A stretch of DNA of 64,000 bases from Paenarthrobacter sp. JL.01a (GTDB lineage Bacteria > Actinomycetota > Actinomycetes > Actinomycetales > Micrococcaceae): assembly GCF_025452095.1 (NCBI RefSeq), contig NZ_CP104877.1:248001-312000 (forward strand). Reading direction: 5' to 3'. This document shows, piece by piece, positions 58,956-64,000 of the stretch (position 1 is its first letter; every line of letters starts with the position of its first letter). Under the pieces are notes generated by a model. The model worked only from the letters and a program-made list of their open reading frames with translations. It was not told where the DNA came from and searched no databases. Made by a program: the position numbers and the translations under genes.

Positions 58956-59888
58956 TCAGGACTTCGACGGCGGGTTGAGCCGGACGCGGACTGCGGCGCC
59001 TGCGCAGAGGATCACGGCCAGCCCGCCCACGACAGTGGTCCAGGTCATCGGCTCGCCCAGCAGGAGGCCGGCCCAGGCGATGGTCATGACGGGCTGGACC
59101 AGTTGGATTTGGCTGACCTGCGCCATGGGTCCGATCGCAAGTCCGTGATACCAGGCAAAGAATCCCAGGAACATGCTCACCGCTCCGAGGTAAGCGAAGG
59201 ACAACCATTGGACGGGGGATGCCTGGGGCAGCCCGGAAGCAAGCGCTGCCAGCGTCAGGACAATCATCAGGGGTGAGGCGACGATCAACGCCCAGGAGAT
59301 GGTCTGCCAGGCGCCCAGCTCACGGGCCAGCAAGCCGCCCTCCGCGTAGCCGATGGCAGCTGCGAGTACGGCTCCGAGCAGCAGCAGATCAGCCCAGTGG
59401 AGCGAACCGAAACCGCCTGATTGGACCAAGGCGAAGATCAATGCGGCCGCAACTCCCACGGCGGTGAGAATCCAGAACAAGGGCCGTGGGCGTTCCCTTC
59501 CACGGATCACCGCTATCGTCGCGGTGGCCGCAGGCAGTAGCGCGATCACGACGGCGCCATGGCTGGCGGACGTGCTGGTCAGGGCGAAGGTGGTCAGCAA
59601 GGGGAATCCAGCAACGATACCGCCCGCCACGACGGCCAGCCTGAACCACTGGACGCCGCGGGGAAAGCGCTGACGCGTCAACCCCAAGGCCAGGGCCGCG
59701 AGCACGGCAGCAGCCACTGCCCGACCCGCGCCAATGAACAGGGGCGACATACCCTCCACAGCCACGCGCGTGAGCGGGACAGTGAAGGAGAAGGCAACGA
59801 CACCGAGGAGGCCCCACCAAACGCCGCTGGAGGTACGAGCAGATACCACTGGCTGTGAAATTAGAGTAGCGCTACTATTGTGACTCAT
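58956..59888 (-). CDS. EamA-family (DMT superfamily) exporter
   Basis: 310 residues from ATG 59888, or 297 from GTG 59849. Ten membrane helices in two EamA repeats: VWWGLLGVVAFSFTVPLTRVAVEGMSPLFIGAGRAVAAAVLAALALGL, and the second beginning LLLLGAVLAAAIGYAEGGLLARELGAWQTISWALIVASP. Such carriers export amino acids or other metabolites, or mediate uptake. The ATG at 59888 overlaps, on the other strand, the start of the MocR regulator. GTG 59849 lies 7 nt past a predicted start site, so the shorter form deserves equal weight. Likely regulated by MocR. Confidence 0.87.
   Translation of the reverse strand: MSHNSSATLISQPVVSARTSSGVWWGLLGVVAFSFTVPLTRVAVEGMSPLFIGAGRAVAAAVLAALALGLTRQRFPRGVQWFRLAVVAGGIVAGFPLLTTFALTSTSASHGAVVIALLPAATATIAVIRGRERPRPLFWILTAVGVAAALIFALVQSGGFGSLHWADLLLLGAVLAAAIGYAEGGLLARELGAWQTISWALIVASPLMIVLTLAALASGLPQASPVQWLSFAYLGAVSMFLGFFAWYHGLAIGPMAQVSQIQLVQPVMTIAWAGLLLGEPMTWTTVVGGLAVILCAGAAVRVRLNPPSKS
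59865..59876. promoter_or_regulatory. Palindrome AGTAGCGCTACT between EamA and MocR genes
   Basis: A perfect 12-bp palindrome. TACTAT (59873-59878) reads as a -10 for mocR about 9 bp before its ATG at 59887, and TACTCT on the minus strand (59868-59863) as a -10 for the exporter. Both promoters therefore overlap the symmetric site, as expected for a MocR operator controlling both directions. The mocR message would be leaderless or nearly so. Confidence 0.65.
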
Positions 59889-61302
59889 GAACAACGATAG
59901 CAGTTCCCGGATCGTCCTGCGAGTAAAAGAATGGATCGCGGGCGCTGCTCCGGGAGCGAAGCTGCCATCCACCCGGCAACTCGTGGCCGAATACCAGGCA
60001 AGTCCTGTCACGGTCCAAAAGGCGCTGCGGACCCTGACGGCTCAAGGCCTGATCGAGAGCCGTCCAGGCGTGGGGACCTTTGTCCGCGCCTACCGCACCG
60101 CACGGCCCTCCGACTACGGCTGGCAGACTGCGGCCCTTCGTTCGGCCCAGGCTGCCAGGCCCCTGAACTCCGCCGCCATGCGCAGTGCATCCAATGACGT
60201 CATCGCCTTTCATTCCGGTTATCCGGACCGCGAGCTCCTCCCGGAAAGGTTGGTCCGCGCAGCACTGACCCGGGCAGCACGGGGTGACGCCGCCTTATCT
60301 CGGCCGCCGGCGCGGGGCATTCCGGAACTGCAATCCTGGTTCGCGCACGAGCTCAGTACCTCGACGCCGGTGGGCGTCACGCCGCCCCAGCCGAGCGACG
60401 TCGTCGTACTTCCCGGGAGCCAAAGCGGACTCAGCTCCATCTTCCGCGGCTTGGTGGGGCACGGCCAGCCGTTGCTCGTGGAGTCGCCAAGCTATTGGGG
60501 TGCGCTGCTGGCAGCTGGGCAGGCGGGCGTGAACGTGATCCCGGTTCCCAGCGGACCGGAGGGCCCCGATCCGGACGAACTGGACAGGGCATTCGAGGAA
60601 TCGGGCGCCCGGCTGTTCTACGCCCAGCCCAACTTCGCGAATCCCACCGGAGCCCAATGGTCAGCGGAGCGCGGTGAGGAGGTGCTGCGGATCGTCCAGC
60701 GGCACGGCGCCTTTCTTGTGGAGGACGACTGGGCGCACGATTTCGGCATCACCTCGCCGTCGGTTCCGCTTGCCGCCAAGGACGACTCGGGGCACGTGGT
60801 CTACATCCGCTCCTTGACCAAGAGTGTCTCGCCCTCCATCCGCATCGCCGCGATCATCGCGCGCGGTCCTGCGCGTGAACGGATCATGGGTGCCCAGGCG
60901 GCGGAGTCGATGTACGTCAGCGGCCTGCTGCAGGCGGCGGCGCTCGACGTCGTCACGCAGCCCGGGTGGCAAACGCACCTCCGCGGACTCAGCCACCAGT
61001 TGCAGTCGCGACGCGACCTGCTCGTCACCAGCCTCCAGGAGTTCGTCCCGCAGGCGCACCTCAGCCACCTGCCCAAGGGCGGCTTGAACCTGTGGTTGCG
61101 GATGCCGGACGGGTTCGACGTCGACCGGCTCACCAAGGATTGCGAGGCTGCCGGCGTGCTGATCGCCGCCGGATCCGAGTGGTTTCCCGCGGAACCGGAA
61201 GGGCCCTACATCAGGCTCAACTACGCCGGGCCGAACCCGGGCCGCTTCCCCGATGGCGCGCGGATCATCGGTGAGGCTGTCGCGGCCCAGCTGCGGTCTT
61301 AA
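59887..61302 (+). CDS. MocR/PdxR-type regulator (GntR head fused to aminotransferase domain)
   Basis: 471 residues. Residues about 5-70 are a GntR winged helix (VLRVKEWIAGAAPGAKLPSTRQLVAEYQASPVTVQKALRTLTAQGLIESRPGVGTFV). The remaining part is a class I aminotransferase fold with PLP lysine K312 (IRSLTKSVSPSIRI), YAQPNFANPTGAQW and EDDWAHDF. MocR regulators sense PLP-amino acid adducts. The start at 59887 shares bases with the exporter's start codon on the other strand. Likely effector is an amino acid or amine that the EamA exporter carries, which is inference. Confidence 0.92.
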   Translation: MNNDSSSRIVLRVKEWIAGAAPGAKLPSTRQLVAEYQASPVTVQKALRTLTAQGLIESRPGVGTFVRAYRTARPSDYGWQTAALRSAQAARPLNSAAMRSASNDVIAFHSGYPDRELLPERLVRAALTRAARGDAALSRPPARGIPELQSWFAHELSTSTPVGVTPPQPSDVVVLPGSQSGLSSIFRGLVGHGQPLLVESPSYWGALLAAGQAGVNVIPVPSGPEGPDPDELDRAFEESGARLFYAQPNFANPTGAQWSAERGEEVLRIVQRHGAFLVEDDWAHDFGITSPSVPLAAKDDSGHVVYIRSLTKSVSPSIRIAAIIARGPARERIMGAQAAESMYVSGLLQAAALDVVTQPGWQTHLRGLSHQLQSRRDLLVTSLQEFVPQAHLSHLPKGGLNLWLRMPDGFDVDRLTKDCEAAGVLIAAGSEWFPAEPEGPYIRLNYAGPNPGRFPDGARIIGEAVAAQLRS

Positions 61303-61307
61303 CGCCC

Positions 61308-61351
61308 GTAGCCACCAACACCAAGGAGAGCGCCTTGGGGCTGGTGGCTAC
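61308..61351. terminator. Bidirectional stem-loop between MocR and MFS genes
   Basis: 19-bp arms (61308-61326 and 61333-61351) with two mismatches and a 6-nt loop, right after the MocR stop and before the convergent MFS gene end. Probable terminator. Confidence 0.75.
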
Positions 61352-61429
61352 AGTGGGCGGCGGACTGCCGCGAACTATCCGTGTCGCTTGGGTAAGCGTC
61401 GCTGCGCAGAAGTTGCAGGCAAACGGTTC

Positions 61430-63055
61430 CTACGCGGGAGTCATGTCCTTCTTGCCTGAGCCGAACACGGCGTCATCGATGGGCTGGCCGTCGAACGGCA
61501 TCTCTTCCAGATTGATGAGCGGGTTGGTGTCCTGCGTTTCCACGAGTTCGCGGGCTTCGGCCGGTGTATCCACGCTGGGCATGGAGCCCGGCAGTGGGCG
61601 CTGGGCCGATTCGCGCAGGAAATAGATGGCGATGGCGCCCACGATTGACGTTGCCATCAGGTAGTACGCGGGCATCATGTCGTTGCCTGTAGCCTCGATC
61701 AGGCCCTGGACGATGAACGGCGTGGTTCCACCGAAGATCGCCACGGAGAAGTTGTAGGCGATGCCCATTCCGCCGTAGCGGCTGGACGTCGGGAACAGCG
61801 CGGGCAGGGCCGACGCGAGGTTCGCAACGTAGAACGTCACCGGGAACGCCACCAGGGCCAGGCCTGCCAGCGTGGACCAAATCTCGCCGATGCCGATGAG
61901 CATGAAGGCCGGGACTGCGAACAGGACAGTGCTGCCTGCGCCGATCCACAGGACCGGACGACGGCCGATACGGTCCGAGAGCTTGCCTGTCAGCGGGATG
62001 CACACGGCCATGATCACCAGGACCGGGATGGTCAGCAGGGTGCCGTGTACGGGGTCGTAACCCTTGGAATCCGTGAGATACGTCGGCATGTAGGAGGTCA
62101 GTGCGTAGCCGACAGTGTTGGCAGCAGCAGCCAGGATCATGGCCAGCACAATCTGGCGCCAGTAAGCCTTGATGATGCCGACAGGACCCTTGGCGACAGC
62201 GGCATCGTGGGACGCTGCGTCCTTGGCGCTTGCTTCCTGCGCGTCCAGGGCGGCCTGGAATTGGGGGGATTCCTCGATCTTGCTACGGAAGTACACAGCG
62301 ATCAGGCCCAGGGGACCGGCGATCAGGAACGGAAGCCTCCAGCCCCACTCCTCCATGGCAGCCTGTCCAAGGGTGAGCTGCAGGATCGATACCAGGGCAG
62401 CACCCAGGGCGAAGCCAATGTAGCTGCCCATATCAAGGAAGCTCGCGAAGTAGCCACGGCGCTTGTCCGGCGCGTACTCGCTCACGAACGTTGTGGCACC
62501 GGCGTACTCACCTCCGGTGGAGAAGCCCTGGACGAGCTTCAGGATCACCAGCAATGCGGCGGCCCAGATGCCGATCTGCGCATAGCCGGGAAGAAGGCCG
62601 ACGGCGAACGTACTTGCCGCCATCAGCATCAGTGTTGCGGCGAGCACCTTCTGGCGGCCCACCTTATCGCCGAGCCAACCGAACACGACGCCGCCGAGGG
62701 GGCGTGCGATGAAGGTCGCGGCGAAAGTGCCCAGGAGGAAGAGTGTCTGGACCGACTTGTCCGCCTCGGGCAGGAAGACAGGACCCATGGTGGTGATGAG
62801 GTAGCCGAAGACACCGACGTCGTACCATTCCATGGTGTTGCCGACGATGGTTCCGCCGAGTGCTTTGCGCAGCATCGGCTTGTCCACCACGTTGACGTCC
62901 GATTCTTTCAACCGGCGCTTCGGGCGGAGCTTCGCTTTCTTCGCTGCGTTCTTTGATGCGTTGGTGGCGGCCGGGGTGTGGCCTGCCGATACTGTGTTTC
63001 CGGAGGCGTTCCTTGCGCCATCCGGAGAGACGGTGTTGCTTTGGTCTGTGGGCAT
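61430..63055 (-). CDS. MFS transporter, metabolite:H+ symporter (MHS) family
   Basis: 541 residues from ATG 63055 with AGGAGA ahead; the frame upstream is not needed. The N terminus is basic (KKAKLRPKRRLKESD), followed by 12 membrane segments. MHS marks are GGTIVGNTMEWYDVGVFGYL, FIARPLGGVVFGWLGDKVGRQKVLAATLMLMA, GFSTGGEYAGATTFVSEYAPDKRRGYFASFLDMGSYIGF and LTGKLSDRIGRRPVLWIG. Relatives carry proline/betaine, shikimate or citrate. The C-terminal tail of about 55 residues is cytoplasmic and acidic. Substrate unknown. The 63056-63346 gap upstream holds its promoter; I see no gene there. Confidence 0.92.
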   Translation of the reverse strand: MPTDQSNTVSPDGARNASGNTVSAGHTPAATNASKNAAKKAKLRPKRRLKESDVNVVDKPMLRKALGGTIVGNTMEWYDVGVFGYLITTMGPVFLPEADKSVQTLFLLGTFAATFIARPLGGVVFGWLGDKVGRQKVLAATLMLMAASTFAVGLLPGYAQIGIWAAALLVILKLVQGFSTGGEYAGATTFVSEYAPDKRRGYFASFLDMGSYIGFALGAALVSILQLTLGQAAMEEWGWRLPFLIAGPLGLIAVYFRSKIEESPQFQAALDAQEASAKDAASHDAAVAKGPVGIIKAYWRQIVLAMILAAAANTVGYALTSYMPTYLTDSKGYDPVHGTLLTIPVLVIMAVCIPLTGKLSDRIGRRPVLWIGAGSTVLFAVPAFMLIGIGEIWSTLAGLALVAFPVTFYVANLASALPALFPTSSRYGGMGIAYNFSVAIFGGTTPFIVQGLIEATGNDMMPAYYLMATSIVGAIAIYFLRESAQRPLPGSMPSVDTPAEARELVETQDTNPLINLEEMPFDGQPIDDAVFGSGKKDMTPA

Positions 63056-63346
63056 TTGGGCTTCTCCTAGGGAGGTCATTTGCTTGCGACTTCTGCTGCC
63101 CCGCTCTGGGCAGGGTTTCAATTTTACGCGGTTTGGGCCTGAAACCCGAGTTGAGATCCGATTTTTGGCCCTCCCAGGGGTGCAAATTGCCTAGGTGTGT
63201 TGCATCTCATTACCGGCTTTTGCCCTGCAAGTACGCGGATGTCCTGCAGTTTTTGCCCCGCGAAGCACGTTGTTACCAAATTGTTTAGCTATGCCCACGT
63301 AACGGGCCCAACCCCGGCCCTGAAAGTGACGAATCCAGTACGGCCC

Positions 63347-64000
63347 TCAGTGACCGCCTACCACCAGTGTGGCATCCAGATCCGGGTCCGTCACCACGTC
63401 CGCAGTCAGCCCGGCCCGTGCCAGGAGCCCCGCCGTCGCGGTGGCCTGTTGCCGGGAGGTTTCCATCAGAAGCAGCCCACCCGGCGACAACCACGGAGGT
63501 GCCCCCAGCGCAACGCGACGCTGGACACCCAAACCGTCAGTGCCGCCGTCGAGCGCTGCCACCGGCTCGTAGACCCGCGCTTCCGGCGGCATCAGGCTGA
63601 TGGAATCCGTGGGGACGTACGGTGCATTGACCAGGAGCACGTCGACCCGTCCCAGCAGCCGGCGGGGGAGCGGCGTGAAGAGATCGCCCAGGTACGCAGT
63701 GCCCCCACGAGGCCCCAGGTTCCGTTGCGCGCACGCAACCGCGGCGGGGTCGATGTCGGCCGCGTGGAGTTCGCAACCGCCCAGAAGATCGTAAAGTGCG
63801 GCACCTATGGCGCCGGAGCCGCAGCAGAGGTCGACGACGACGGCACCCGTTTTGGCGGTTAACGCCGCCTGTCGCACCAAGAACTCCGTGCGACGCCGCG
63901 GCACGAAGACGCCCGGGGCAACAGCCATGCGTGTCCCGCAGAAGTCCACCCAGCCGAGGATGTGTTCCAGCGGCAGACCGCCCACCCTCAGGGCTACCAT
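63347..64000 (-). CDS. PrmC/HemK-related N5-glutamine methyltransferase, N terminus cut
   Basis: 217 residues visible, and the gene probably continues beyond the window edge because the normal N-terminal helical part is missing. SAM motif VVVDLCCGSGAIGAALYDLLGGCELHAADIDPAAVACAQRNL, then VDVLLVNAPYVP where PrmC has NPPYxP. The NAPY change matches the PrmC-related subgroup often annotated as putative protein N5-glutamine methyltransferase. Also LEHILGWVDFCGTRMAVAPGVFVPRRRTEFLVR. Target protein unknown; true PrmC modifies release factors. Confidence 0.88.
   Translation of the reverse strand: MVALRVGGLPLEHILGWVDFCGTRMAVAPGVFVPRRRTEFLVRQAALTAKTGAVVVDLCCGSGAIGAALYDLLGGCELHAADIDPAAVACAQRNLGPRGGTAYLGDLFTPLPRRLLGRVDVLLVNAPYVPTDSISLMPPEARVYEPVAALDGGTDGLGVQRRVALGAPPWLSPGGLLLMETSRQQATATAGLLARAGLTADVVTDPDLDATLVVGGH

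Overview
The window reads as chromosome of a high-GC Gram-positive bacterium, most likely Arthrobacter or Paenarthrobacter (Micrococcaceae). The reasons are the GC-rich third codon positions, the many GTG starts and ATGA/GTGA overlaps, a desferrioxamine desABCD operon, a three-subunit urease operon, a StyA1/StyA2B monooxygenase pair known from Rhodococcus and Arthrobacter, and a surface protein ending in LASTG (an LAxTG sortase signal). This is inferred from gene content; there is no rRNA or tRNA gene to settle the genus. Both ends cut genes: a LacI regulator on the left and a PrmC-like methyltransferase on the right.

Layout. 1-2.6 kb: LacI regulator, a D-threonine aldolase/D-serine dehydratase-like PLP enzyme, and a flavin reductase under a SoxR-type promoter. 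2.8-9.0 kb: urease operon ureABCEFGD with a nickel permease. 9.1-11.3 kb: ECF sigma factor with a membrane partner, and two small genes. 11.4-19.0 kb: lactonase-like propeller, three aldo/keto reductases, an epimerase, an XRE-type regulator, dodecin, an SDR and a universal stress protein. 19.1-28.5 kb: a catabolic operon (52-residue protein, SDR, StyA1, StyA2B, FAD oxidoreductase, cyclase-family hydrolase, ThDP enzyme) facing an AraC regulator. 28.5-29.5 kb: a broken Fic gene. 29.6-36.2 kb: GntR regulator, alpha/beta hydrolase and a four-carbon sugar-acid operon (DUF1537 kinase, beta-hydroxyacid dehydrogenase, GntP permease, class II aldolase). 36.3-39.0 kb: small housekeeping and accessory genes, including an acyltransferase. 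39.0-48.3 kb: a cell-surface locus with a single-domain repeat-family protein, a sigma/anti-sigma/sensor fusion, a 2048-residue adhesin with twelve 118-residue repeats, and a lipoprotein. 48.3-54.3 kb: desferrioxamine operon behind an iron box. 54.3-64 kb: SDR, TOPRIM protein, FUSC-type membrane protein, GNAT, VOC and PaiB proteins, an EamA exporter divergent from a MocR regulator, and an MFS transporter.

The most interesting parts are these. (1) The 19-27 kb operon combines the activities expected for an indole-to-isatin-to-isatinate route, a combination I do not recall as a described operon. Its control region is duplicated: two 77-bp promoter copies in the same register, one ahead of a 52-residue microprotein and one ahead of the SDR. 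(2) In the surface locus, an ECF sigma domain, a zinc-binding anti-sigma domain, a membrane helix and an extracellular beta-rich domain form one chain beside a giant adhesin. A CGAAA-N2-TTTCG palindrome lies upstream of both genes. (3) Several switches can be read from sequence alone: a SoxR-type 19-bp-spacer promoter, a GntR operator shared by two divergent units, a MocR/EamA pair with interlocked start codons around a palindrome, an iron box, and a G-tract leader. (4) The Fic gene has lost its autoinhibitory segment through an internal deletion with a frameshift, while its catalytic loop is intact.

Long stem-loops occur in most convergent gaps. Three of them share a related stem sequence and may be dispersed palindromic elements. 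I saw no CRISPR array, insertion sequence, rRNA or intact tRNA. No gene-free stretch is longer than 300 bp.
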